Shown here piece after piece: positions 1 through 7,473 of a DNA stretch of 64,000 nt. Under the pieces are notes generated by a model that ran no database searches, had not been told where the DNA came from, and saw only the letters and a list, made by a program, of their open reading frames with translations. The position numbers were made by a program, and so were the translations under genes. Each line of letters starts with the position of its first letter. Position 1 is the first letter of the stretch. This DNA comes from Nocardioides seonyuensis (GTDB lineage: Bacteria; Actinomycetota; Actinomycetes; Propionibacteriales; Nocardioidaceae), in assembly GCF_004683965.1 (NCBI RefSeq), contig NZ_CP038436.1, positions 868,001-932,000 of the forward strand. Reading direction: 5' to 3'.

Positions 1-420
1 CTCGGCAACACCCTGGGCATCGGGCTGGGGTCGGTGCTCAAGCGCATCGACCCGGCCTTGACAGTCGCGCTCGCGCTGCTCGCCGACGCAGCCATCGCAC
101 TCGTCGCCGCACTGTTCTACGGCCTGGTGCCGCTGCTGCTGCTCGGTCTCACCGCGGGGCTCGCCCAGTCGCTGGCCAAGCTCTCCTTGGACTCCACGAT
201 CCAGCGAGACGTCCCGGACCGCATCCAGGCCAGTGCCTTCGCCCGCTCCGACACCACCCTCCAGCTCGCATGGGTGGTCGGAGGGTTCGTGGGCATCGCC
301 ATGCCGCTGGTGCCCAGGCTGGGCCTCGGTGTCGCCTGTGCCGTGCTCGTCGCGTGGGGCTTCTTCGTGCTCGCCACCCGACCGCGGCGCCTCGGACCCA
401 CACCGGCCGGCGCTGCCTGA
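1..420 (+). CDS. MFS transporter, C-terminal fragment
   Basis: The frame is open from base 1 and stops at 420, so only the last 139 residues are seen. The fragment alternates hydrophobic helices (about residues 22-37, 42-58, 87-102 and 107-122) with short polar loops. The stretch DVPDRIQASAFARSD resembles the cytoplasmic loop of the second half of major facilitator permeases, where family members often carry a similar 'RGRVFG' type loop. The substrate cannot be told from this part. The gene converges on the cold-shock-domain gene downstream, with a repeat-rich gap between them. It could be any actinobacterial MFS drug or metabolite exporter; the family call is fairly safe and the function open. 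Confidence 0.7.
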   Translation, partial: LGNTLGIGLGSVLKRIDPALTVALALLADAAIALVAALFYGLVPLLLLGLTAGLAQSLAKLSLDSTIQRDVPDRIQASAFARSDTTLQLAWVVGGFVGIAMPLVPRLGLGVACAVLVAWGFFVLATRPRRLGPTPAGAA

Positions 421-482
421 CTCACCTGCCGGCCCGCTCCAGCACGGCCCGGCCCCGTGGATCCTCGCCCACGCTCGGCCCG

Positions 483-663
483 GTCACCGTGGCGGCGTAC
501 GACATCCGCCCGGTCACCCTGGCGGCGTACGGCATCCGCCCTCGTCACCCTGGCGGCGTACGACATGGAGATCCGTCGCCGCGATGTCGTGCGCCGCCAC
601 CCTGGGGAGGGACATGTCGTGCGCCGCCACCCTCGGGAGGGGCATGTCGGGTGCCGCCACCCT
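483..663. repeat. Six-copy inverted repeat array, period 30-31 bp
   Basis: Three direct copies of a 23-base unit lie at 483-505, 513-535 and 544-566 (core TGGCGGCGTACGACAT). They are followed by three copies in the opposite sense at 584-603, 614-633 and 644-663 (core ATGTCGTGCGCCGCCA). The starts are spaced 30, 31 and then 30 bases. The two triplets face each other, so the segment is a large imperfect palindrome centred near 573. It fills the gap between two convergent genes, which suggests a shared terminator or a REP-like element. It is not CRISPR, because the repeats are inverted and the spacers are only 7-10 bases and similar to each other. Confidence 0.85.
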
Positions 664-681
664 CGGGGGCGACGCGAGCGG

Positions 682-1077
682 CTACAGGTCGAGCTCGTCG
701 GCGAGTGCCCGCAGCAGCTTGGCGGTCGGTCGCGCGGTCCTGGCATCGGGGTGACGCCCGTGGCGGTAGGTCTCGCCGACGTCGTCGAGCAGCCGGATGA
801 GGTCCTCGACGATGGTGGTCATCGCCTCAGGGCTCTTGCGCTGCGCCTGGCGGCGGTTGCGCGAGATCGACGCCGGGGCGTCGAGCACCTTCACCTGCAG
901 GGCCTGCTCGCCGCGCCGGCCCTGCGCGATCCCGAACTCGACGCGGGCGCCGGGCTTGAGAGTGGTCACGCCCTCGGGCAGCGCGTCAGCGTGGACGTAG
1001 ACGTCCGGGCCGTCGCTCTGCGACAGGAAGCCGAAGCCCTTCTCCGCGTCGTACCACTTCACCTTGCCACTGGGCAC
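682..1077 (-). CDS. Cold-shock-domain protein with C-terminal extension
   Basis: The N-terminal 65 residues form a cold shock domain: GKVKWYDAEKGFGFLSQSDG carries the RNP1-like KGFGF and is followed by DVYVHADAL (RNP2-like VYVH). Such domains bind single-stranded RNA or DNA. The chain is 131 residues, about twice a classic CspA. The second half is basic (RNRRQAQRKSPE) and then helical, and I do not recognise it. I chose the GTG at 1077 because the domain begins three residues later and a GGAG lies 9 bases upstream. A longer frame to 1152 starts with a TTG directly after a TATCCT box, so it is unlikely to be translated. A leader of about 65 bases is implied, as expected for cold-shock mRNAs. 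Confidence 0.85.
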   Translation of the reverse strand: MPSGKVKWYDAEKGFGFLSQSDGPDVYVHADALPEGVTTLKPGARVEFGIAQGRRGEQALQVKVLDAPASISRNRRQAQRKSPEAMTTIVEDLIRLLDDVGETYRHGRHPDARTARPTAKLLRALADELDL

Positions 1078-1151
1078 GGGTCCACTCCGCTCTGGTCGTT
1101 CTGCGCCACGCCGGGTCTGCGCGAGGGCCTGGCCGGGCCACGCGCGCCGCA

Positions 1152-1157
1152 AGGATA
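1152..1157 (-). promoter_or_regulatory. -10 box TATCCT of the cold-shock-domain gene
   Basis: TATCCT on the minus strand lies about 75 bases before the chosen GTG start, giving a leader of roughly 65 bases. It is judged by match to TANNNT only. Confidence 0.4.
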
Positions 1158-1164
1158 GTGCGTG

Positions 1165-2043
1165 TCAGGTCGGGGCGAGACCTTCGTTCAACGAACCTGA
1201 CCGGAATCCCCGTGGGTCGAGCCGTGCGCTGGAGAATCCCGCGCTCAGCACGGCCGCGCAGACGGCCTCGGCAGCAGCGGTGCCCTCGGCGACCTCGGAC
1301 GTCAGGAGGCCCCGGTCGAGCTCGATGCGCGCCTCCTCACCGAGGTCGCGCACCCGCAGGTCGCGCACGGCGACCCCGTGGGCGCCCAGTGCCTCGCGGG
1401 CGGCCAGCTCTGCACGCTCCACCCGCGCCAGGCGGTGGGACGTGACCTCGATGCCGTAGGCGATGCGCGAGCTCAGGCAAGCAGCTGCAGGCTTGTCCCA
1501 CGTCGGCAACGCCCACCTCCGCGACAGCAGACGCACGTCGTCCTTGGTCAGCCCGGCGTCGAGCAGCGGCGTGACTGCGCCACGCTCGGCAGCGGCCCTG
1601 ATGCCGGGCCTGAAGCCCGCGACCGCATCGTCGGCGTTGGTGCCGGTGGCGACGTGCTCGATGCCGAGCGACGCGGCGAGCGGCTGGAGCGTCTCGATCA
1701 GCTCCGCCTTGCAGAAGTAGCACCGGTCGCCGGAGTTGGAGCGGTAGCCCTCGCGCTCGATCTCATGTGTCTGAGGCGTCACCAGGCGCACGCCCAGCGA
1801 TTCGGCGAAGGCCCTTCCCGGGTCCCGCTCGACCAGCGGGAGGGAGTGGGAGTAGCCGGTGGCCGCCACGACGCGACCGGCGCCGAGCACTCGCACCGCC
1901 GCTGCCAGGAGGAGGGCCGAGTCGGCTCCCCCGCTGAAGGCCACGACGACCGACCCGAGCTCGCGGAGCCTGCTCTCGAGCGCGAGAGCCCGCTCATCGA
2001 GTCGTCCCTCGACGTCCGCCTCGACGTCCGCCTGCGTGCCCAT
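1165..2043 (-). CDS. larE: ATP-dependent sacrificial sulfur transferase LarE
   Basis: This 292-residue protein has the PP-loop SGGADS at residues 37-42, which binds ATP to adenylate a substrate carboxylate. It has the LarE signature AAACLSSR, in which Cys189 aligns with the cysteine that LarE sacrifices as sulfur donor. A further CYFC pair sits at 108-111, a feature of LarE branches that may use an iron-sulfur cluster rather than sacrificing their own sulfur. LarE adds sulfur to pyridinium dicarboxylate mononucleotide to make the nickel-pincer cofactor of lactate racemase. No larA, larB or larC lies nearby. The ATG at 2043 is six bases after TAGGCT, and the intervening GGGAGG could also act as a ribosome binding site. 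Confidence 0.85.
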   Translation of the reverse strand: MGTQADVEADVEGRLDERALALESRLRELGSVVVAFSGGADSALLLAAAVRVLGAGRVVAATGYSHSLPLVERDPGRAFAESLGVRLVTPQTHEIEREGYRSNSGDRCYFCKAELIETLQPLAASLGIEHVATGTNADDAVAGFRPGIRAAAERGAVTPLLDAGLTKDDVRLLSRRWALPTWDKPAAACLSSRIAYGIEVTSHRLARVERAELAAREALGAHGVAVRDLRVRDLGEEARIELDRGLLTSEVAEGTAAAEAVCAAVLSAGFSSARLDPRGFRSGSLNEGLAPT

Positions 2044-2049
2044 CCTCCC

Positions 2050-2055
2050 AGCCTA
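2050..2055 (-). promoter_or_regulatory. -10 box TAGGCT of larE
   Basis: TAGGCT ends six bases before the larE ATG, which predicts a leaderless or near-leaderless transcript. Confidence 0.5.
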
Positions 2056-2112
2056 GGACCGGACCCTTTGCTTTTCGTGCCGGGCTGCTGCCAGCATGGC
2101 GACGTGGGGTTC

Positions 2113-4242
2113 GTGAGGCTCGACCGCTGCTGCCGGTCGGCCGGCCGGTGGCTGGTCGGCTGCTCGGCCCTGCTCGCCCTCGTGACCCTCCCCCACGCAC
2201 CTGCTGGCGCTGGCGCCGGCGCCTCGACGGAGACCCCGCCGCCCGGCCTGTCGCTCGTCACGCTGACCGGCCCGGGCACCGCGGCCACCGGGGACCGTGG
2301 CAGCGCCGCCGACCTGCTGGCACGCCAGGACGCCGTGCTCTCGCGCATCGGCGGTCCCGACCCCGTCTACCGCTGGACGACGGCCCTGAACGGCTTCGCC
2401 GTCGAGCTCACACCTGACCAGCGCGCTGCCCTCGAGGGGGACCCCCAGGTGTCGCTGGTCGAGGACAACGAGGTGCGCCCGCTCGCCAGCGCCACCACGG
2501 CATCGGCCGAGCGCGCCCTGTCGTCCGCACCGAGGATGCGCGGGGGCGCAGGAGTGGTCATCGGCCTGGTCGACACCGGGATCGACACCGGCTCCCCGGT
2601 GTTCGCGGCCGTCCCGGGGCTGGGTCGCGACCCGGGCGGCTTCCGCGGCACCTGCCGCGGCGGGGAGGAATGGTCGGCCGGCTCCTGCAACCGCAAGCTC
2701 GTCGGCGCCCAGTGGTTCGTCGACGGGTTCGGAGCCGAGCGGATCCGATCCTCCGAGGTGCTCTCCGCCCGGGACACCCTCGGCCACGGCACCCAGGTCG
2801 CCTCGGTGGCTGCGGGCAACGCCCGCGTCAGTGTCCGGGTCGACGGACGCGACGCGGGCCAGTTCGGCGGGGTGGCCCCCCAGGCCCGGGTCGCCGCCTA
2901 CAAGGCCTGCTGGGGCGCCCCGGACCCGGCAGACGACGGCTGTGCCACCGCTGACGTGGTGGCCGCCGTCGACCAGGCGGTCCGCGACGGCGTCGACGTC
3001 CTGAACCTCGCGATCGCGGGTGGATCGGGCATCGACACCCTCCAGAGAGCCCTGCTGGGCGCGGCCGAGGCAGACATCGTCACGGTGGGGGCTGCAGGCA
3101 ACGAAGGTCGTGACTCCTACGCCGCCCACCCGGCACCGTGGGTCACCACCGTGGGCTCGACCGTCGGCAAGCTGGCTCGGGGGACCCTGCGCATCGTCGG
3201 CGGGCCTGACCTGGTGGGAGGAGGCCGCCTCGACGACGTGGCCGGCCCAGTCGTCCAGGGGGCCGACGCGCGCGCCCGTGGGGCATCGCGGCGCGACGCA
3301 CGGTTGTGCCTCCCCGGCTCCCTCGACGCGAGGAAGGTGGCGGGTCGCGTAGTCGTGTGCGAGCGAGGCGGCCTGGCCCGCGTCGCCAAGTCCGAGGCGG
3401 TCAGCCAGGCCGACGGTGTCGGCATGGTCCTGGTCAACATCCGCCCCGGAGGCGTGTCCGCCGACTTCCACGAGGTCCCCACGGTCCACCTCTCCGTCGA
3501 CGACGGCCGCACCTTGCGCCGCTGGCTGCGCACCCACGACACGACCCGGGTCAAGCTGCTGCGATCACCCGGCGCCACCGACGTACGACGCCTGCCCTCC
3601 TGGAGCGCTGCCGGGGACCCCCGCGGGCCGGTGCTCAAGCCGGATCTCGTCGCGCCCGCCGAGTCGGTCCTCGCGGCGACCCCCGACTCCCCGGACGGGA
3701 GCTGGGGGGTCTTCTCCGGGAGCTCGGCCGCCGCGGCCCACGTGACGGGGACAGCCGCGGTGCTCCGCTCCCGGCACGACTGGTCCGCCTCGACGGTCCG
3801 CTCCGTGCTGTCCTCCTCCACCAGACCGGTGCGCAGCAGCTCGGTCTTCGACCGGGGTGCAGGAACCCTCACCGCAGAACCCGACACCTCCCACCTCGGG
3901 CTCGAGGTCTCACGCCGCGCGTGGCGACGCGCTCTCGAGTCCGGGCACTGGGAGCGGCTCAACGTCCCCTCGCTGCTGCTGCCCGACGTGAGAGGCACCG
4001 CGACCAGGACGGTCACCAACGTGGGTTCCAGGGCGGAGTACTTCTCGGTGACGGCTCGAGGCTTCACCTCGCACCGCGTGGTCGTGCGACCGCTGGCGCT
4101 GCGCCTCGCACCGGGCGAGTCGGCGACGTTCCGCGTGACCGTCAGCCGCACCCGTCCGGGCGTCGGTCCCGACGACGGGGAGATCACCTGGCTCGGCGCG
4201 CGGGGTGGGACCACCAGGATCCCCGTCGCGGTGACCCGCTGA
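2113..4242 (+). CDS. Secreted subtilisin-family (S8) serine protease with PA and Fn3-like domains
   Basis: The product (709 residues from the GTG at 2113) begins with a signal peptide (about 1-35, RLDRCCRSAGRW then a hydrophobic core ending near AGA). An inhibitor I9-like propeptide follows, then the S8 domain. The triad is Asp154 (GLVDTGIDTG), His225 (GHGTQVASVAAGN) and Ser538 (GSSAAAAHVTG); Asn330 in AAGNEG is the oxyanion residue. A PA-type domain is inserted around residues 380-470, and the C-terminal 140 residues look like the Fn3-like domain of cucumisin-type subtilases. The Ser motif differs from the usual GTSMAAPH in having Ala in place of Met and Pro. A GTG at 2104 is an alternative start. 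The gene is divergent from larE and ends one base from the RDD/FHA gene. Confidence 0.85.
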   Translation: MRLDRCCRSAGRWLVGCSALLALVTLPHAPAGAGAGASTETPPPGLSLVTLTGPGTAATGDRGSAADLLARQDAVLSRIGGPDPVYRWTTALNGFAVELTPDQRAALEGDPQVSLVEDNEVRPLASATTASAERALSSAPRMRGGAGVVIGLVDTGIDTGSPVFAAVPGLGRDPGGFRGTCRGGEEWSAGSCNRKLVGAQWFVDGFGAERIRSSEVLSARDTLGHGTQVASVAAGNARVSVRVDGRDAGQFGGVAPQARVAAYKACWGAPDPADDGCATADVVAAVDQAVRDGVDVLNLAIAGGSGIDTLQRALLGAAEADIVTVGAAGNEGRDSYAAHPAPWVTTVGSTVGKLARGTLRIVGGPDLVGGGRLDDVAGPVVQGADARARGASRRDARLCLPGSLDARKVAGRVVVCERGGLARVAKSEAVSQADGVGMVLVNIRPGGVSADFHEVPTVHLSVDDGRTLRRWLRTHDTTRVKLLRSPGATDVRRLPSWSAAGDPRGPVLKPDLVAPAESVLAATPDSPDGSWGVFSGSSAAAAHVTGTAAVLRSRHDWSASTVRSVLSSSTRPVRSSSVFDRGAGTLTAEPDTSHLGLEVSRRAWRRALESGHWERLNVPSLLLPDVRGTATRTVTNVGSRAEYFSVTARGFTSHRVVVRPLALRLAPGESATFRVTVSRTRPGVGPDDGEITWLGARGGTTRIPVAVTR

Positions 4243-4243
4243 G

Positions 4244-5416
4244 TCAGCCCTCGCGCGAGACCACCATGTGCCGGTCACCGAAGACCACCGTGTCGCCGTC
4301 GACCAGCGTCGCGGCCCGGCCCGGGGAGAGCTGGCGCGAGACGCCCTGCCGGACGAGGGTGCTGCCGTTGGTCGACCCGCGGTCCATGACGACGAGGGCA
4401 CCGTCGGCAGCGGGCCCGAACTGCGCATGGGTCTTGGACACCGACATGTCGGCCGAGGCGAGGGGGACCAGTCGGGAGACGTCCTCACCGGCACGCGGCT
4501 CGGGCCGACGTCCCACCAGCACCACGCCGTCCACGGTGAAGCTCTGGCCGTCGTCGAAGCGCACCCGCCACCGCGGTGCTGGAGGGGACCCGGGGGCCAG
4601 GTGCTGGCTCGCCGGCGGGGGTGCTGCGTGCCGTGGGGCCGACGGCGGTACCTGCATCGGGGCAGGCATCGGCGCGGACATCGGTGGAGGCGCTGCGTGC
4701 TGTGGCGCCGGCTGGGGCATCGGCGGCGACGTCGGCTGGGGCGCCGACTGGGGCATCGGCCGGGGCACCGACTGGGCCGGCGCCTGACGACGCATCGAGT
4801 GCTCCACGGACCGGGTCGGCGGAACCAGGGCCTCCACCGGCGGTGCTGGGACGAGCCGCATCGCAGTGAGGTTGACGATGTGACGAGGAGCGTCCTGCTG
4901 CCCCTCCTCCTGCACCTCGGGAGCGGGGCGGACGTCCACGACCACCGAGCCGGCCAGGTGGTCGTGCCACCCGCGACGCTGGCTGCCGCGGTCCTCCACC
5001 GCGGTCCAGGCGAGGGTCGCGACCCCGATCCCGAAGGTCGGCAGCCCGGACAGCGCCAGGACCAGCGAGCGCACCAGCGCCGGACCTGCCCCGATGGGGG
5101 TGCCGGTGCCGTGGTGGACGACGCGCAGGCCACGCGCGGCCTTGCCCGGCGAGCTGCCGTTGACGCCGATCGCGATGGCCATGGCGAGCCAGACCACGAC
5201 GAGCGCGATGACGACGGCTGCCACGATCGACCACGGCTCGTCACCGAGCGCCACCCAGGTGAGGACGCCGACCAGTGCCGGGATTCCCCACGAGAACAGG
5301 CGATCGATGGCGAACGCCTGGAAGCGCCGCTCCAGCTGTGCCACCGGGAGCTGCGTCAGCGGTGGCTGCCAATCCGGCCGAGGGCCATAGGGGCGGGGGG
5401 TGGGAGGAAGGCTCAC
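4244..5416 (-). CDS. RDD-family membrane protein with C-terminal FHA domain
   Basis: This 390-residue protein starts with an RDD domain (RRFQAFAIDRLFSW, residues 30-43) and two or three membrane helices (about 40-58, 64-86 and 110-135). A long Pro/Gln/Ala/Met linker (about 185-275) follows, and then a C-terminal FHA domain with DMSVSKTHAQF and RGSTNGSTL, which bind phosphothreonine peptides. The arrangement suggests a membrane-anchored reader of Ser/Thr phosphorylation. It is the third gene of an operon with the PP2C phosphatase and another FHA protein; the gap to the latter is 25 bases. The membrane partner or substrate is unknown. Similar RDD-FHA proteins sit beside phosphatases in other actinobacteria. 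Confidence 0.8.
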   Translation of the reverse strand: MSLPPTPRPYGPRPDWQPPLTQLPVAQLERRFQAFAIDRLFSWGIPALVGVLTWVALGDEPWSIVAAVVIALVVVWLAMAIAIGVNGSSPGKAARGLRVVHHGTGTPIGAGPALVRSLVLALSGLPTFGIGVATLAWTAVEDRGSQRRGWHDHLAGSVVVDVRPAPEVQEEGQQDAPRHIVNLTAMRLVPAPPVEALVPPTRSVEHSMRRQAPAQSVPRPMPQSAPQPTSPPMPQPAPQHAAPPPMSAPMPAPMQVPPSAPRHAAPPPASQHLAPGSPPAPRWRVRFDDGQSFTVDGVVLVGRRPEPRAGEDVSRLVPLASADMSVSKTHAQFGPAADGALVVMDRGSTNGSTLVRQGVSRQLSPGRAATLVDGDTVVFGDRHMVVSREG

Positions 5417-5441
5417 GTCTGCAGTCGTCCGCTCGGGTCGA

Positions 5442-6569
5442 TCAGGGGTTGGTGACCTGGATGGTCACCCCGTCGCCGAGGTCGAGGACGGCCCCGGGCA
5501 CCAGGCTCACGGCGATCCCGGGCCGGAGGTCCTCCGGGGGCAGCCCCGGCTGCATCAGCACGGTGCCGTTGGTGGACCCCAGGTCGGTGACGATGGCCAT
5601 GCCGTGGTCGGCACCGGCGCCGGGGCGGACCTCCAGGTGCGTGGAGGAGATCTCCTGGTTGGGGCTGGGGAGCGTGAGCAGCCTCGGCTGGTCGTGCGAG
5701 GCGAAACGTCGGGCCTCAGGTGCACGGCCGGCCAGGATGACCCGGTCGACGTCCACGACGTCGCCGGTCGAGAACACGAGCTTGGCCACCGGTCGGGAGA
5801 GGACGGCGGGAGCAACCTCCTGGCCGGGGACGGGCGGCCGGGTGAACTCCTGGGCCGGAGCCCCTGCGCGGGTCTCCCCGTCACGGTCGGACAAGTCGTC
5901 GTGGGGGTGTGGCTCGTCGACGGGGGCCGGCTCCCCTGCGGGGCTTGGCTCCTCGACAGGGGCCGACGCCACGACAGGCTCGGACTCGACGACAGGGGCG
6001 GGGCTGACCACTGGAACGTGCTCCTCGGCGCGCGGCGACGGCTCCGCCGGTTCGGAGCTGTGCGGGCCATCGGTGACGTGCTGCTGCTCGGGCTCCTCCT
6101 CGGCCGCCTCCACTCCGGAGGCAGCGTTGCAGGCGCCGACCTCGACCACCGAGATGCGGGCGATGCCGGAGGTGAGGGACGAGTCGACGAGGGCCGACGC
6201 ACCGTCAGCCACCTGCAGCCGGACCCCGGTCGCGCCGGTGATCAGCTGCTCGTTCCAGGTGGTGCCCGGGACGGCTGCGACGGTGACCTCGGACCCAGGA
6301 GTGCTCACGAGGGCAGTGACCGCCCCCCGCACGAGGACGCGGGCGGCACCGTCGGACTCGCTGACCATCGCCAGGTCGCTCAGCGTGCGGACACCGCCGG
6401 CCACGACGGCGTCGAGGAGCTCGTCGGCACCGGCCCCGCCATCGGCGAGCTCCCACAACGCAGCCACCCGCGAACGCGCCGAGGGAGGGAGCACCAAGGT
6501 CACGGCCTCGCCGCAGACGGCGTACCACTCCCCCGGCGAGAACCGCCGGTCGCGGGCAGGTGCACTCAC
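5442..6569 (-). CDS. FHA-domain protein
   Basis: This is a 375-residue soluble protein. The N-terminal 150 residues (GEWYAVCGEAVTLVLPP onwards) are a domain I cannot name. The middle (about 160-260) is an acidic linker rich in Pro, Val and Glu (PAPVVESEPVVASAPVEEPS). The C-terminus is an FHA domain with QEISSTHLEV and DLGSTNGTV, the phosphothreonine-binding loops. The GTG start at 6569 overlaps the TGA of the phosphatase gene (GTGA), so translation is probably coupled. The protein is likely an adaptor recognising proteins phosphorylated by a Ser/Thr kinase and dephosphorylated by the neighbour. No kinase gene lies in this window. Confidence 0.8.
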   Translation of the reverse strand: MSAPARDRRFSPGEWYAVCGEAVTLVLPPSARSRVAALWELADGGAGADELLDAVVAGGVRTLSDLAMVSESDGAARVLVRGAVTALVSTPGSEVTVAAVPGTTWNEQLITGATGVRLQVADGASALVDSSLTSGIARISVVEVGACNAASGVEAAEEEPEQQHVTDGPHSSEPAEPSPRAEEHVPVVSPAPVVESEPVVASAPVEEPSPAGEPAPVDEPHPHDDLSDRDGETRAGAPAQEFTRPPVPGQEVAPAVLSRPVAKLVFSTGDVVDVDRVILAGRAPEARRFASHDQPRLLTLPSPNQEISSTHLEVRPGAGADHGMAIVTDLGSTNGTVLMQPGLPPEDLRPGIAVSLVPGAVLDLGDGVTIQVTNP

Positions 6570-7381
6570 TGTCGTCCCCCAAGCTTGCTCTCGAGACTCT
6601 CGCGCTGACGCGCGGCGTCGTAGGTCGTGTCGCGCACCAATCCCACCACATCGACGACGACCGCCGTCGCGTTGTCGCGGCCGCCTGCCTCGAGAGCGGC
6701 GCGGACCAGCGCGTCGGCGGCATCACGCGGGTCGGCGACGGTGTTGAGGATGTGCTCGATGGCGCCGTCGTCGATCATGCCGCTCACGCCGTCACTGCAC
6801 AGCAGCAGTCGCTCCGCCGCTGCCAGCGGGAGCAGGAAGAAGTCGGGGTCGATCCCCTCGGGGCTGCCCAACGCCCGGGTGATCACGTGGCGCTCGGGAT
6901 GGCTGGCCGCCTCGTCACTGCTGATCTCGCCGGCGTCGAGCAGCTCCTGCACGACGGAGTGGTCCACGCTGACCTGGTCGAGCTCCCCGTCGCGCAGCCG
7001 GTAGATGCGCGAGTCGCCGAGGTTGGCGAGCAACCACTTGGTCTCACCGTCGTCCTCGGCGAGGGCCGCCACGACCGCCGTCGTGCCGGCGTGCCAGCCG
7101 GGCGCGGTGGCGCGTTGGGCCTGGGTGTACTCCACGATGCGGGCCTGGGCCCGCACGAACGCGTCGGCTACCTGCTCGGCGCCGCGGGTGGGGTCGTACT
7201 CGTGGCTCAACCGCTCGAACTCCTCCACCACGAGCCGGCTTGCCACGTCGCCGCCGGAATGACCCCCCATGCCATCGGCGACGACGAAGACCGGCGGCGC
7301 CACGAGAAGGGAGTCCTCGTTGACCTTGCGGACCAGACCCACGTCGCTCGCCGAGCCGTGGTGGAGGTCGACCGGCCTCAT
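6566..7381 (-). CDS. PP2C-family Ser/Thr protein phosphatase (PstP-like)
   Basis: This 271-residue PPM phosphatase has the metal-binding motifs in order: SDVGLVRKVNEDS (motif 1, D/E), VADGMGGHSGGDVAS (motif 2), GDSRIYRLRDGE, CSDGVSGMIDD and GGRDNATAVVVDV near the end. It removes phosphate from Ser/Thr using Mn2+ or Mg2+ and probably opposes an STPK. It lacks the C-terminal membrane helix of mycobacterial PstP, so it is expected in the cytoplasm. It is the first gene of a three-gene operon with two FHA proteins. The ATG at 7381 has only a weak ribosome site; a GTG seven codons upstream is possible. Confidence 0.9.
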   Translation of the reverse strand: MRPVDLHHGSASDVGLVRKVNEDSLLVAPPVFVVADGMGGHSGGDVASRLVVEEFERLSHEYDPTRGAEQVADAFVRAQARIVEYTQAQRATAPGWHAGTTAVVAALAEDDGETKWLLANLGDSRIYRLRDGELDQVSVDHSVVQELLDAGEISSDEAASHPERHVITRALGSPEGIDPDFFLLPLAAAERLLLCSDGVSGMIDDGAIEHILNTVADPRDAADALVRAALEAGGRDNATAVVVDVVGLVRDTTYDAARQRESLESKLGGRQ

Positions 7382-7460
7382 GCGCGCCACTCGTGACGAC
7401 ACGTCATGCTCATGCTGACCTCTTCGTGCTCTGGATGGCTCCGCGTCCGGGACTGGCGAG

Positions 7461-7466
7461 TAGCGT
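7461..7466 (+). promoter_or_regulatory. -10 box TAGCGT of the helicase-associated gene
   Basis: TAGCGT lies seven bases before the ATG at 7474, which fits a leaderless transcript. Confidence 0.5.
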
Positions 7467-7473
7467 AGAAGGG

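Noticed and set aside
483..663. CRISPR array
   Set aside because: Units are inverted halfway, spacers are 7-10 bases and alike, and no cas gene is near.
1378..2112. N-terminal extension of the subtilase back to 1378
   Set aside because: That part is antisense to larE, and the signal peptide begins only at about 2113.
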